This document shows, piece by piece, positions 34,124 through 43,036 of a stretch of 64,000 bases of DNA. The DNA is from Noviherbaspirillum aridicola (GTDB lineage: Bacteria; Pseudomonadota; Gammaproteobacteria; Burkholderiales; Burkholderiaceae_D): assembly GCF_019656455.1 (NCBI RefSeq), contig NZ_BPMK01000013.1, forward strand, positions 87,967 to 151,966. Direction: 5' to 3'. The position numbers and the translations under genes are program-made. The stretch's first letter is position 1, and each line of letters opens with the position of its first letter. A model generated the notes under the pieces. It saw nothing but the letters and a program-made list of their open reading frames with translations, ran no database searches and was not told the origin of the DNA.

Positions 34124-35007
34124 CAGGACACCGCAGCCAGCGGCTGGCCGGGCAGGCGCTCCACCACCAGCACATGGATCTGGCGGGCGTCGGCGCGCAG
34201 CACCTCGAAGCGCATGCCGTCGATCTCCACGCTTTCTCCCTTGCGCGGCACCCGCCCCATCCGGTGCGCGACCAGCCCGCCGATGGTGTCGACGTCTTCG
34301 TCCGCCAGCGCGGTGCCGAGGGTCTCGTTGAACTGCTCGATCGCGGTCAGCGCCTTGACCCGCCAGCGCATCGCGCCGGCGCCGTCGTGGATCGGCAGGA
34401 TGTTGTTGGCTTCCTCGTCGTAGTCGTATTCATCCTCGATGTCGCCGACGATCTGCTCCAGCACGTCTTCGATCGTCAGCAGACCGGATACCGCGCCGTA
34501 CTCGTCGACCACGATCGCCATGTGGTTGCGGTTGGCGCGGAAATCGCGCAGCAGCACGTTGAGATGCTTGGATTCCGGGATGAACACGGCCGGGCGCAGC
34601 ATGTCGCGCACGTCGAAGCTCTCGTGCGCGTAGTAGCGCAGCAGATCCTTGGCGAGCAGGATGCCGACCACCTTGTCGCGGTCGCCGTCGACCGCCGGAA
34701 AGCGCGAGTGCGCGGTCGACAGCACCAGCGGCAGCCATTCGTCGATCGGCTTGTTGAGGTCGACCACGTCCATCTGGGCGCGCGGGACCATGATGTCGCG
34801 CGCGGTCAAGTCGGAGACCTGGAACACGCCCTCGATCATCGACAGCGCATCGGCGTCCAGCAGCTTGCGCTCGTGCGCGTCATGCAGGATTTCGAGCAGC
34901 TCGGCGCGGCTTTCGGGTTCGGGGGAAATCAGGGCGGTCAGGCGTTCAAGCAGCGACCGGTGAGGTTTGGTGTCAGTTGTCTTGGCACCACTAGGGTGAT
35001 CTTGCAT
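34123..35007 (-). CDS. corC: CBS-domain protein CorC
   Basis: Cytoplasmic magnesium/cobalt efflux-associated protein, 294 aa. After ISPEPESRAELLEILHDAHERKLLDADA come two CBS domains (DIMVPRAQMDVVDL and HSRFPAVDGDRDKVVGILLAKDLL; FIPESKHLNVLL and HMAIVVDEYGAVSGLLTIED), then the CorC/HlyC C-terminal domain with EDVDTIGGLVAHRMGRVPRKGE. ATG 35007 is chosen for its family-like MQDHPSGAK start; ATG 35043 in frame is possible, and neither has a good ribosome site. Confidence 0.94.
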   Translation of the reverse strand: MQDHPSGAKTTDTKPHRSLLERLTALISPEPESRAELLEILHDAHERKLLDADALSMIEGVFQVSDLTARDIMVPRAQMDVVDLNKPIDEWLPLVLSTAHSRFPAVDGDRDKVVGILLAKDLLRYYAHESFDVRDMLRPAVFIPESKHLNVLLRDFRANRNHMAIVVDEYGAVSGLLTIEDVLEQIVGDIEDEYDYDEEANNILPIHDGAGAMRWRVKALTAIEQFNETLGTALADEDVDTIGGLVAHRMGRVPRKGESVEIDGMRFEVLRADARQIHVLVVERLPGQPLAAVS

Positions 35008-35093
35008 ATGGCGGGGAGCCGGAATTGAACGAAGGGATAGCATACAACAAATGTCCGCCCCTGCTCAAAGCCGGGGCTTGCCGTTGAGTCAAC

Positions 35094-35549
35094 TCAAGCA
35101 GCGTATGGATTGGGCTGGCCCATGCTTGCCAGGATTTCAACTTCCAGCTGTTCCATCTCCGCCGCTTCCTCGTCGGTTTCATGATCGTAGCCCTGGGCAT
35201 GCAGCACGCCGTGCACCACCAGGTGCGCGGCATGGGCCTGGACGCTCTTGTTCTGCTCGGCCGCCTCGCGCTGCAGCACGTCGGTGCAGAGGATGATGTC
35301 GGCGCGGGTGACCTCGCTGTCCTCGTCCTCGGTATAGGCGAAGGTCAGCACGTTCGTCGCATAGTCCTTGTGGCGGTAGTCGCGGTTGAGCATGCGTCCT
35401 TCCTCCGCATCGACGATGCGGATGGTCAGCTCGGCGGGCGCGAACAGGGCCGCCTGCACCCAGCGCCGCAGGTCGGTGCGGGACAGGATGTCTCTCAGGC
35501 GGGGATCGGGGTACTGGACGGACAGTGACAGCTTATTTTTTTGTGGCAT
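35094..35549 (-). CDS. ybeY: Endoribonuclease YbeY
   Basis: Zinc-dependent single-strand endoribonuclease for rRNA maturation and 70S quality control. 151 aa with the HX3HX5H metal site in [21 protein letters not shown] and the upstream [17 protein letters not shown] motif. ATG 35549 ([11 protein letters not shown]) lies within the 3' end of ybeZ (17-base overlap). The stop sits in a small palindrome, TTGAGTCAACTCAA (35084-35097). Confidence 0.95.
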   Translation of the reverse strand: MPQKNKLSLSVQYPDPRLRDILSRTDLRRWVQAALFAPAELTIRIVDAEEGRMLNRDYRHKDYATNVLTFAYTEDEDSEVTRADIILCTDVLQREAAEQNKSVQAHAAHLVVHGVLHAQGYDHETDEEAAEMEQLEVEILASMGQPNPYAA

Positions 35550-36600
35550 TTCGGGTCGCGGCACTCTTGGGTGTCGCGGCATCATACGCGTCCACGATGC
35601 GCGCGACCAGCGGATGACGCACGACGTCGGCGCTGGTGAAGCGCGTGAAGGCGATGCCGCGCACGTTCTTGAGCACGTTGACGGCGTCGACCAGGCCGCT
35701 CTTCTGTGTGCGCTGCAGGTCGATCTGGGTGACGTCGCCGGTGACCACCGCCTTGCTGCCGAAGCCGATCCGGGTCAGGAACATCTTCATCTGCTCGGGC
35801 GTGGTGTTCTGCGCTTCGTCCAGGATGATGAAGGCGTGATTGAGCGTGCGTCCGCGCATGTAGGCCAGCGGCGCGATCTCGATCACCTGCTTTTCGAACA
35901 TCTTCTGCGTGCGGTCGAATCCGAGCAGGTCGTACAGCGCGTCATACAGCGGCCGCAGATAGGGATCGACCTTCTGCGTCAGGTCGCCGGGCAGGAAGCC
36001 CAGCCGTTCGCCTGCTTCCACCGCCGGCCGCGTGAGCACGATGCGCTTGATGGCGTCGCGCTCGAGCGCGTCCACCGCGCAGGCCACCGCGAGATAGGTC
36101 TTGCCGGTACCGGCCGGACCGACGCCGAAGGTGACGTCGTGCTCGAGGATGGACTTGATGTACTGGTTCTGGTGCGGCGTGCGCCCGCGCAGGTCCGATC
36201 GCTTGGTCTTGAGCGCGGGGCTCGCCTGCTGCCCGGCCTCGTCCTCGTTGGCGGCGGGCTCCGTTTCCGCTTCCGTGACCGCGCGCTGCTCAACCAGCGC
36301 GAGCTGCACGTCCTCGACGGAAATCGGGTTCTCGGCGAGCTCGTAGAAGTTCTCGAGCAGTTCGATTGCGCGTGGCGCATTGGCGCCGCTGACGATGAAT
36401 TTTTCACCGCGGCGAAACACGGTCACGTCGAGTCCCGCCGAGATCTGGCGGAGATTCTCGTCCATCGGGCCGCACAGGTGTGCAAGCCGCTTGTTGTCGA
36501 GCGGCTCCGGGATGAAATGTTGAGGTTGCGCTGGAATTTTGCTGTTCAAAATGGGTGGATGACGACGCTGAGATTCACTGTTTGATGACAAGTTCTCCAC
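35533..36600 (-). CDS. ybeZ: PhoH-like ATPase YbeZ
   Basis: PhoH-family NTPase that works with YbeY. 355 aa: N-terminal KH-like region, then the ATPase with Walker [35 protein letters not shown], Walker [22 protein letters not shown] and [11 protein letters not shown]. The start is uncertain: GTG at 36600 is the most upstream option and overlaps miaB by 26 bases; TTG at 36591, close behind GGAGA, is another. An acidic, Ala-rich insert (residues ~110-130) precedes the ATPase domain. Confidence 0.93.
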   Translation of the reverse strand: MENLSSNSESQRRHPPILNSKIPAQPQHFIPEPLDNKRLAHLCGPMDENLRQISAGLDVTVFRRGEKFIVSGANAPRAIELLENFYELAENPISVEDVQLALVEQRAVTEAETEPAANEDEAGQQASPALKTKRSDLRGRTPHQNQYIKSILEHDVTFGVGPAGTGKTYLAVACAVDALERDAIKRIVLTRPAVEAGERLGFLPGDLTQKVDPYLRPLYDALYDLLGFDRTQKMFEKQVIEIAPLAYMRGRTLNHAFIILDEAQNTTPEQMKMFLTRIGFGSKAVVTGDVTQIDLQRTQKSGLVDAVNVLKNVRGIAFTRFTSADVVRHPLVARIVDAYDAATPKSAATRNATKK

Positions 36601-37915
36601 GAAGGGAGTTGGGATAGGCCTTGACGATATTTACATCAACAAACTGGCCGATCAGGCGCGCGCCGTTCGGGCCGCCGGAGAAATTCACCACCCGGTTGCA
36701 TTCGGTACGGCCCTGCAAGTCCTGCGCGTCCTTCTTCGCCGCGCCTTCCACCAGGATGCGGCGCACGCTGCCCACCATGGATTCGCTGATGCGCTGCGAG
36801 TTGGCGTTGATGGCCGCCTGAAACCGCTGCAGCCGCGCCAGCTTCACCTCGTGCGGCGTGTCATCCGGCAAGTTGGCCGCGGGCGTGCCGGGGCGGGGGC
36901 TGAAGATGAAGCTGAAGCTGTGGTCGAAGCCGACGTCGTCGACGAGTTTCATCAGCGCCTCGAAATCCTGTTCCGTCTCGCCGGGGAAGCCGATGATGAA
37001 GTCGCTCGCCACCGAAATGCCGGGACGCACTTCGCGCAGGCGGCGGATCACCGACTTGTATTCGAGCACGGTGTAGCCGCGCTTCATCGCCATCAGGATG
37101 CGGTCCGAGCCGTGCTGCGCCGGCAGGTAGAGATGGTTCACCAGCTTGGGCACCTTGGCGTAGGTGTCGATCAGGCGCTGGGTGAATTCCTTCGGATGGC
37201 TGGTCACGAAGCGGATGCGCTCGATGCCGGGGATTTCCGCGATGTATTCGATCAGCAGTGCGAAGTCGGCGATCTCGCCGTCCGCCATCTTGCCGCGGTA
37301 GGCATTGACGTTCTGTCCGAGCAGCGTGACTTCCTTGACCCCCTGGTCGGCCAGCCCGGCCACCTCGGTCAGCACATCCTCGAAGCGGCGCGAGACTTCC
37401 TCGCCGCGGGTGTACGGCACCACGCAATAGCTGCAGTACTTGCTGCAGCCTTCCATGATCGAGACGAAGGCGGTGCCGCCCTCGACCCGCGCCGGCGGCA
37501 GGTGGTCGAACTTTTCGATTTCCGGGAAGCTGATGTCGACCTGTGCGCGGCCGCTGTCGCGGCGCTGGCGGATCAGGTCCGGCAGGCGATGCAGGGTCTG
37601 CGGGCCGAACACCACGTCGACATAGGGCGCGCGCTTGACGATCGCTTCGCCTTCCTGCGACGCCACGCAGCCGCCGACCCCGATCACCAGATCGGGCCTG
37701 GCCTGCTTGAGCTCGCGCAGGCGGCCGAGATCGGAAAACACCTTCTCCTGCGCCTTTTCGCGCACGGAGCAGGTATTGAGCAGGATGACGTCCGCTTCTT
37801 CCGGCGTCTCCGCCCGGGTCAATCCCTCGGCTGCATTGAGCACGTCGGCCATCTTGTCCGAGTCGTACTCGTTCATCTGGCAGCCAAAGGTCTTGATGAA
37901 AACTTTCTTCTGCAT
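36575..37915 (-). CDS. miaB: tRNA i6A37 methylthiotransferase MiaB
   Basis: Radical-SAM enzyme adding a methylthio group to i6A37; its substrate is made by MiaA, also encoded in this window. 446 aa: N-terminal MTTase domain with cysteines in [28 protein letters not shown] and GVGGCVASQ; the radical SAM cluster [31 protein letters not shown]; and a C-terminal TRAM domain ending ANSLRGEL-like ([14 protein letters not shown]). ATG 37915 gives the standard [13 protein letters not shown] start. Confidence 0.97.
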   Translation of the reverse strand: MQKKVFIKTFGCQMNEYDSDKMADVLNAAEGLTRAETPEEADVILLNTCSVREKAQEKVFSDLGRLRELKQARPDLVIGVGGCVASQEGEAIVKRAPYVDVVFGPQTLHRLPDLIRQRRDSGRAQVDISFPEIEKFDHLPPARVEGGTAFVSIMEGCSKYCSYCVVPYTRGEEVSRRFEDVLTEVAGLADQGVKEVTLLGQNVNAYRGKMADGEIADFALLIEYIAEIPGIERIRFVTSHPKEFTQRLIDTYAKVPKLVNHLYLPAQHGSDRILMAMKRGYTVLEYKSVIRRLREVRPGISVASDFIIGFPGETEQDFEALMKLVDDVGFDHSFSFIFSPRPGTPAANLPDDTPHEVKLARLQRFQAAINANSQRISESMVGSVRRILVEGAAKKDAQDLQGRTECNRVVNFSGGPNGARLIGQFVDVNIVKAYPNSLRGELVIKQ

Positions 37916-37917
37916 GT

Positions 37918-38256
37918 TCAACGGAGGTTGCTGTTGGTCTGTTGCCTGATCGGCTGGCGCGCTTCTTCCGGCGTCAGTATCCATACCCGGTCGATCGCGC
38001 CCTCGACGTCTTCGGTGTAGTTCACCGTCGCCCCGCGTACGTCGAGCGCGGCCGGCATTTCGATGAGGTTTTCCGCATTCCAGATGCGGGCGCCCGGCGC
38101 GAGCCGGCGCAGCTTCCCTTCGATCACGATCTCCGGATGCGGCGCCGAACTCATCGTGCCGCGCTTGGCCGTCGGCGGAAAGGGCCGCTCGAAGGCGTGG
38201 GCCGGAATCAGGAGCTGTGCTGCCAGGAAAAAAAGGAGGAGGGGGCGACGCCGCAT
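37918..38256 (-). CDS. Uncharacterised exported protein upstream of miaB
   Basis: I do not recognise a family. 112 aa from ATG 38256, with a clear Sec signal peptide ([20 protein letters not shown]) and a mature part of ~90 residues containing [30 protein letters not shown] and [17 protein letters not shown] sequence ([17 protein letters not shown]). The [17 protein letters not shown] stretch looks like a small beta-rich domain. An ATG at 38268 is an alternative start. It ends two bases before the miaB start, so it is almost certainly co-transcribed; no link to tRNA modification is evident. Confidence 0.8.
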   Translation of the reverse strand: MRRRPLLLFFLAAQLLIPAHAFERPFPPTAKRGTMSSAPHPEIVIEGKLRRLAPGARIWNAENLIEMPAALDVRGATVNYTEDVEGAIDRVWILTPEEARQPIRQQTNSNLR

Positions 38257-38419
38257 CTCTAACCCCATTTCGTCGAAAACGCCGCTGCGCGGCAGGAAAA
38301 GGCCGCCGGTGGCGGGCGCCCGAATTATAGCACCGGGGGTGTTTTCGCCCTGGCCAAAGCTGGCGATGGAACCGGCGCTTCCGCCCTGCCACAGATGGCA
38401 TGAAGTGTTGCGCGGGACA

Positions 38420-38535
38420 GCACGTGTTGTAGATAGTTCAATTAAAGAAGTGACAATTGTCAGAGCGGCCATCATCATCCGCAGCGCTTGTTACATAAAT
38501 TACAACTATTTCAAAAACAAAATAAGGAGCGGAGT
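38420..38535 (+). promoter_or_regulatory. AT-rich leader of the curli operon with palindrome
   Basis: This stretch is sharply more AT-rich than its surroundings. It holds a perfect palindrome TGACAATTGTCA (38451-38462) and an imperfect one, TTGTTACATAAATTACAA (38489-38506), before the AAGGAG ribosome site of csgE. These are candidate operators; no specific regulator site is recognised and no csgD gene is in the window. Confidence 0.5.
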
Positions 38536-38943
38536 GTGAACCGACGCTTTCTGGCTGTCCTGGCGCTGCTGGCGCTGCTGGCGCTGTTGCCCTGGGCGCG
38601 TGCTCAGGCCGCGGGTGACACCCTCGGCGCCCTGGTCGTCAATCAGACCGTCACGGTCGCCGGCCAGGAGTTCTTCCAGCATTTCGTCGCGGCCTGGCGA
38701 GAACGCGAACTCGCCGAGCGCTATTCCCTTTCCATCATCGAACGTCCGACCGCCCGCCACGGCAGCCAGGTCTGGGTCGAGTACGCGCAGCGGCGGATGC
38801 TGCAGCTGCAGCTGCCCGCAGCTCGGTCCGGCCTGCAGGCGCTCGGCGAACGTGCCGCCGAGGCGGTGTTTCAGCGGGTGGCCGACGCCGAAGTCGAACG
38901 CCTGCTGTTCCGCGACCTCGATCTCGCTCCCGACGAAATCTGA
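38536..38943 (+). CDS. csgE: Curli secretion-specificity factor CsgE
   Basis: Periplasmic cap that binds the CsgG pore and gives curlin secretion specificity. 135 aa: signal peptide (RFLAVLALLALLALLPWARAQA), then the CsgE domain: LGALVVNQTVTVAGQEFFQHF, SLSIIERPTARHGSQVWVEY and FRDLDLAPDEI, which align with E. coli CsgE (INERPSARWGS and the DLAHDEF end). The start is GTG at 38536, six bases after AAGGAG; no ATG is in a suitable place. It is first in the csgEFGBA operon. Confidence 0.9.
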   Translation: MNRRFLAVLALLALLALLPWARAQAAGDTLGALVVNQTVTVAGQEFFQHFVAAWRERELAERYSLSIIERPTARHGSQVWVEYAQRRMLQLQLPAARSGLQALGERAAEAVFQRVADAEVERLLFRDLDLAPDEI

Positions 38944-38960
38944 TCCAGGAGAACCTACCC

Positions 38961-39404
38961 ATGCGAAGTCACACGACACGCATCGTGCGCGCCATGCTGC
39001 TGGCCATGCTTGTACAGGCCCCCGCCCTGCAGGCGACTGAACTGGTCTACACGCCGGTCAATCCCTCTTTCGGCGGCAGTCCGCTCAACGGCGCGGTGCT
39101 GCTCAATGCCGCTCAGGCGCAGAACAAGCACACCGATCCCAAGTCAGGCCCGGCGGGCGGAATCGGCGGGCAGCAGACGCCGCTGCAGCAGTTCAACGAC
39201 ATCCTGGAGCGCGCCGTACTGAACCGTCTCGTATCGGCGGCGACTACCAGCGTCATGGGCGCGGACGGCAAGCTCCAGCCCGGTACCGTCACCACCGGGA
39301 ATTTCACGATACAGATCACCGATCTCGGCGGCGGCCTGCTGCAGGTGACGACCACCGACAAGGTGACCGGGGCCTCCACTTCTTTCCAGGTAGGGGGAAT
39401 GTGA
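38961..39404 (+). CDS. csgF: Curli assembly factor CsgF
   Basis: Links the CsgG pore to the CsgB nucleator at the cell surface. 147 aa with signal peptide ending VQAPALQA. The mature N-terminus TELVYTPVNPSFGGSPLNGA and LLNAAQAQN match the CsgF segment known to insert into the CsgG channel (RNPNFGG...NGAFLLNSAQAQN in E. coli). The C-terminal part has NFTIQITDLGGGLLQVTTTD and ends in STSFQVGGM. AGGAGA precedes the ATG. The stop overlaps csgG. Confidence 0.94.
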   Translation: MRSHTTRIVRAMLLAMLVQAPALQATELVYTPVNPSFGGSPLNGAVLLNAAQAQNKHTDPKSGPAGGIGGQQTPLQQFNDILERAVLNRLVSAATTSVMGADGKLQPGTVTTGNFTIQITDLGGGLLQVTTTDKVTGASTSFQVGGM

Positions 39405-40291
39405 TGCGCGCCTGCCGTCGAATTGCCGCCCGTCTTTGCGCTGCCGGCGCAGCGCTGCTGCTCTCCGCCTGCGCCACCCTGCAGGAACCCGCTCCCGCCG
39501 ACGACAACGCGCAGCTGACGCCGGCCACGCGCATCACGCGCGACCTCGTCAGCCTTCCGCCGCCCAAGGGCAAGGTGGTCGCCGCGGTCTACGGTTTCCG
39601 CGACCAGACCGGCCAGTACAAGCCCAGCCCCGACAGTTCCTTCTCCACGCTGGTCACGCAGGGAGCGGCATCGATGCTGGTCAAGGCGCTCAAGGACTCG
39701 GGCTGGTTCACGCCGGTCGAGCGCGAAAACCTGCAGAACCTGCTCACCGAGCGCAAGATCGTGCGCGCGCTGGAGACCCCGCAGGACAAGGCCGTGGTCA
39801 ACCTGCCCGCGCTGATGCCGGCGACCGTGCTGATCGAGGGCGGCATCGTCGCCTATGAAACCAATGTCCGCACCGGCGGCGCGGGCGCGCGCTACCTCGG
39901 CGTGGGCGCCAAGACGCAGTACCGGGTCGACCAGGTGACGGTGGTGCTGCGCACGGTGGACATCCGCAGCGGACAGATCCTCAACAGCGTGTCGACCACC
40001 AAGACCATCTACTCCCATGAGTTGTCGACCGGCGTGTTCCGCTTCGTCAATTTCAAGGAATTGCTGGAACTGGAAGGCGGCTACACCCGCAACGAGCCGT
40101 CGCAGTTGTGCGTGCGCGAGGCGATCGAGGCCGCCGTCGCACACCTGATCGCGCAGGGGCTGAAAGACCGCGTCTGGGCACTGCGCGACGAAGCCGACTG
40201 GTATTCGCCGGTGCTGCAGACCTATCTCAGGCAGGGCGAGGAACCGGTGGGCCAGGCGGCCGCGCCGCGCGCCGGGGCTGCCGGCAGCTGA
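39404..40291 (+). CDS. csgG: Curli secretion pore lipoprotein CsgG
   Basis: Outer-membrane nonameric lipoprotein channel that exports curlins. 295 aa: lipobox LLLSAC with the lipidated cysteine at residue ~23 followed by Ala (outer-membrane sorting). The family core is PPPKGKVVAAVYGFRDQTGQYKP, SSFSTLVTQGAASMLVKALKDSGWF, VERENLQNLLTERKI, LIEGGIVAYETNVRTGGAGARYLG and TGVFRFVNFKELLELEGGYTRNEP, which closely follow E. coli CsgG. ATG 39404 overlaps the csgF stop (TGATG); GTG 39401 is an alternative. It has a ~20-residue Ala/Gly-rich C-terminal extension. Confidence 0.97.
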   Translation: MRACRRIAARLCAAGAALLLSACATLQEPAPADDNAQLTPATRITRDLVSLPPPKGKVVAAVYGFRDQTGQYKPSPDSSFSTLVTQGAASMLVKALKDSGWFTPVERENLQNLLTERKIVRALETPQDKAVVNLPALMPATVLIEGGIVAYETNVRTGGAGARYLGVGAKTQYRVDQVTVVLRTVDIRSGQILNSVSTTKTIYSHELSTGVFRFVNFKELLELEGGYTRNEPSQLCVREAIEAAVAHLIAQGLKDRVWALRDEADWYSPVLQTYLRQGEEPVGQAAAPRAGAAGS

Positions 40292-40327
40292 GCCGCCACG
40301 TCAATCCGCATCGACAAGAGGACTTCC

Positions 40328-40825
40328 ATGCATACCAAGCCTTTCGTGCGCATCGTCGCGCGCGCGCCGGCGATCGCCCTGTTCGTAATTTCCGCCGCCT
40401 CCGCCGCCGGCGACCTGGCGCAAAAGCCCGAACTCGGGCCGTCCGAGCTGAACGTCCCGGTTCACGGCCACCAGGCGCGCGTCGGCCAGTACGGCGATTT
40501 CAACAGCGCCGCCATCGCCCAGCACGGGAGCCGTCACAGCGGCGAAGTCAGGCAGGCCGGCTACGGCAACGAGGCCGAGGCCGTCCAGCACGGACACCGC
40601 AACGCCGCCACGCTCGTCCAGACCGGCAGCGGCAACGAGATTTCCCTGACCCAGTCCGGCCGAGACAACCGCGCCGACATCGGCCAGCTCGGCAACAAGC
40701 TGCACGCGGCCGTCGAACAGGCCGGTCACTCCAATTCGGTCATCGTCCGGCAGTCGCCGCTCAGCCCCGAGCTGCAGCTGCGACAGCACGGCAATGGCCT
40801 TGCCGCAAAGGTGATCCAGTACTAG
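40328..40825 (+). CDS. csgB: Curlin nucleator-type protein CsgB
   Basis: 165 aa with signal peptide (RAPAIALFVISAASAA) and about five curlin repeats of the Q-x-G-x2-N-x-A-x3-Q type, e.g. VGQYGDFNSAAIAQHG, VRQAGYGNEAEAVQHG, VQTGSGNEISLTQSG, DIGQLGNKLHAAVEQAG. Length and position before the long curlin suggest the minor, surface-nucleating subunit, though the sequence alone does not separate CsgB from CsgA. Basic and His-rich residues are more frequent than in the major subunit. It is downstream of csgG in the same direction. Confidence 0.85.
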   Translation: MHTKPFVRIVARAPAIALFVISAASAAGDLAQKPELGPSELNVPVHGHQARVGQYGDFNSAAIAQHGSRHSGEVRQAGYGNEAEAVQHGHRNAATLVQTGSGNEISLTQSGRDNRADIGQLGNKLHAAVEQAGHSNSVIVRQSPLSPELQLRQHGNGLAAKVIQY

Positions 40826-40874
40826 GGGCGCTGGATCGCGTCGTTTCTTGCCCCTGTCATCCGAGGAGAATGAA

Positions 40875-42653
40875 TTGAAAATCCGTTTGTCCGCCATTGC
40901 GCTCGGCATCAGCCTTGCCTACACCGCCGCTCCCGCGTTCTCGCAGGCCACCATCTCGTCCACCGGCGTCGCCAATGACGCTTACATCGAGCAGAACGCG
41001 TCCACCGGCGCGGCTGCCGCCATCACCCAGAACGGCACCGGCAACATCGCCGGCAATCCGGCTGGCGGCCCGGGCGATCCGGCGGCCGTGCCCGGCATCC
41101 TGCAGCTCAACAGCACCGCAGTCAGCGCCGCCATCGCGCAGACCGGCAACGCCAACGTCGCGGGCGTGGTGCAGACCAGTGCCGCCGACAGCAGCGCGTC
41201 GGTTTCGCAGGACGGCAACGGCAATCAGGCCGGCGGCGTCCAGACCGGCGTCAACCAGGCAGCCAGCGTGACTCAGACCGGCACCGGCAACATCGCCGGC
41301 TTCGGCCAGGCGGGCGCGAATCACACCGCGACCATCAGCACGCTGGGCTCGACCGGCAGCATCGCCGGCGTGACCCAGCTCGGCGGCAACCTGACCGGCA
41401 ACAGCGCCAACGTGCAGCAGAACGGCGTCACGCAGCAGACCGCCGGCGTGGTCCAGGTCGGCGACGGATTGTCCGCCAATGTGTACCAGAACGGCGGCGC
41501 GCGCGAAGGCACCGCCTTCGTCAACCAGCTCGGCCTGGACAACAGCGCCAATGTGACCCAGACCAATACCTGGTTCAGCGACGCCACCGTCACCCAGGGC
41601 GGCCAGTCCAACGCCGCCAATGTGGTCCAGGGACCGCTGGCCGATTCCAGCACCGCGAACATGCTGCAGACCGGCAGCGACAATGCCGCCAGCGTTTCGC
41701 AGAGCGGCGCCACCAACTTCCCGGGCGGCTCGGTGTCGCAGGGCAGCTATGTCGCCACCGTCAACCAGACCCTCGGCAGCGGCAATACCGCAAGCGTCAG
41801 CCAGTCCAGCGGCTATCTGAGTAGCGCGCTGATCAACCAGACCGGCACCACCAACCAGCAGGCAGCGGTGACCCAGACCGGCAACAGCCACATGGGCGTG
41901 ATCAATCAGATCAACGGCGCCCGGGAGGGCAGCGCCTCGATCGCACAATCGGGCAACAACAGCTCCGCCAACGTGCTGCAGACCAATACCTGGTTCAGCA
42001 ACGCCGCCGTGTCGCAGAGCGGCTCCCAGCACACCGCCTCCGTCAGCCAGGGTCCGCTGGCCGACTACAGCAACGCCACCGTCCTCCAGTCGGGCAACAA
42101 CCAGTGGGCGCAGGTGCAGCAGAGCGGCGGTTCCGTCAACGGGCCGGGCAGCGTGGTCAAGGGCCTGTACCAGGCAAGCGTGGAGCAGGCCGGCGACAGC
42201 AACGTCGCCACCGTCACTCAGTCCAACGGTTATGCCGACGTCGCCGCCGTCCATCAGGACGGCGTCGCCCAGGTCGCCGCGATCACCCAGGACGAGGGCA
42301 CGAGCAGCACCGCCGGCATCGCCCAGGCAGGCAGCGTCAACCTCGCGACCATCGGCCAGAGCGCCGTGGCCAACTCGTCGGCGTCGATCAACCAGAACGG
42401 CAGCAACAATGAAGCGCTGATCGCGCAGGCCAACGGCAATGCACTGACCGCTTCCATCGGCCAGAGCGGCGACTGGAACTACGCCAGCGTATCGCAGACC
42501 GGCAGCGGCCACCTCGCCACCGTGTCCCAGATCGGCGACGGCGCCGGCTATGCCGCACGCAATGTCGCGGGCATCCTGCAAAGCGGTGTCGGCCACGTTG
42601 CCTCCATCACCCAGAACGGCAGCGCCAACCACGCCGCCATCTGGCAGCACTGA
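40875..42653 (+). CDS. csgA: Giant major curlin, CsgA-like
   Basis: 592 aa from TTG 40875, which sits six bases after GAGGAGAA and opens a good signal peptide (KIRLSAIALGISLAYTAAPAFSQ). The rest is roughly two dozen degenerate curlin strand-loop-strand repeats rich in Gly, Asn, Gln, Ser, Thr and Ala (e.g. ASVTQTGTGNIAGFGQAG, ASINQNGSNNEALIAQANG), with almost no Lys and no Cys. E. coli CsgA has five repeats in 151 aa. A ~140-residue block beginning at residue ~208 (GAREGTAF) recurs from ~348 (GAREGSAS), including QTNTWFS and VxQGPLAD in both copies. A terminator follows. Confidence 0.88.
   Translation: MKIRLSAIALGISLAYTAAPAFSQATISSTGVANDAYIEQNASTGAAAAITQNGTGNIAGNPAGGPGDPAAVPGILQLNSTAVSAAIAQTGNANVAGVVQTSAADSSASVSQDGNGNQAGGVQTGVNQAASVTQTGTGNIAGFGQAGANHTATISTLGSTGSIAGVTQLGGNLTGNSANVQQNGVTQQTAGVVQVGDGLSANVYQNGGAREGTAFVNQLGLDNSANVTQTNTWFSDATVTQGGQSNAANVVQGPLADSSTANMLQTGSDNAASVSQSGATNFPGGSVSQGSYVATVNQTLGSGNTASVSQSSGYLSSALINQTGTTNQQAAVTQTGNSHMGVINQINGAREGSASIAQSGNNSSANVLQTNTWFSNAAVSQSGSQHTASVSQGPLADYSNATVLQSGNNQWAQVQQSGGSVNGPGSVVKGLYQASVEQAGDSNVATVTQSNGYADVAAVHQDGVAQVAAITQDEGTSSTAGIAQAGSVNLATIGQSAVANSSASINQNGSNNEALIAQANGNALTASIGQSGDWNYASVSQTGSGHLATVSQIGDGAGYAARNVAGILQSGVGHVASITQNGSANHAAIWQH
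41494..42333 (+). repeat. Internal 420-bp duplication within csgA
   Basis: Two in-frame modules offset by exactly 420 bases: the 19-mer GACCAATACCTGGTTCAGC occurs at 41561 and 41981, GCGCGxGAxGGCA-type sequence at 41499/41919, and the QGPLAD codons in both. Outside such islands the copies have diverged, so the duplication is old. Edges are approximate. Confidence 0.8.
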
Positions 42654-42679
42654 TCGGTATCCGGTCTGGTCTGCAGCAA

Positions 42680-42718
42680 GGCGGGCGCCGCAAGAACAGG
42701 GCGCCCGCCTTTTTTTTT
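42680..42718 (+). terminator. Strong terminator after csgA
   Basis: GGCGGGCGC...GCGCCCGCC stem with loop around CGCAAGAACAGG, followed by nine T residues. It separates csgA from the CsgH-like gene. Confidence 0.93.
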
Positions 42719-42733
42719 CGAAGGAGTCCGGGC

Positions 42734-43036
42734 ATGGATGCAGCCGGCGTGGAAGTATGGATAGAGACGCAACGGGAAGGTGCGCAGGTGATCATTGCGC
42801 CTTTTGCGCGGAGTCTGCTCGACAGGCAGGTCACTTTCCGCCTGCATGCCAGCTGCCGCAGTGGAAGCAGCAGATCGAGCGTGGCGCAGCAAGGGCAGAT
42901 CCGCCTGGCGGCGGGGCGCGGCACGGCGCTGGCGCGGATGAGCCTCGGCGGCGCCGGATGCACGGAGTGTAAGCTGGAGATCGCCCTGCGCAGCGGGGAC
43001 GAGGATGTGGGCGTGCACCGCTTCGACTTGAATCTT
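42734..43036 (+). CDS. CsgH/CsgC-like curli chaperone candidate, no signal peptide
   Basis: 103 aa as read from ATG 42734 to the TGA at 43043-43045 (reported end is approximate to the codon run; the stop codon lies at 43043-43045). It follows AAGGAG with 7-base spacing. The sequence VEVWIETQREGAQVIIAP...GQIRLAAGRGTALARMSLGGAGC..CKLEIALRSGD has the length and seven-strand beta pattern of CsgH/CsgC, the periplasmic chaperones that stop premature curlin aggregation. Cysteines are at ~41 and a CxxC (CTEC). No hydrophobic N-terminal signal is visible, unlike CsgC/CsgH precursors. Assignment rests on pattern and position after csgA. Confidence 0.5.

Noticed and set aside
40897..42653. Possible CRISPR-like or VNTR array
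   Set aside because: The periodicity is in-frame amyloid repeat coding with degenerate DNA, not identical repeats with unique spacers.
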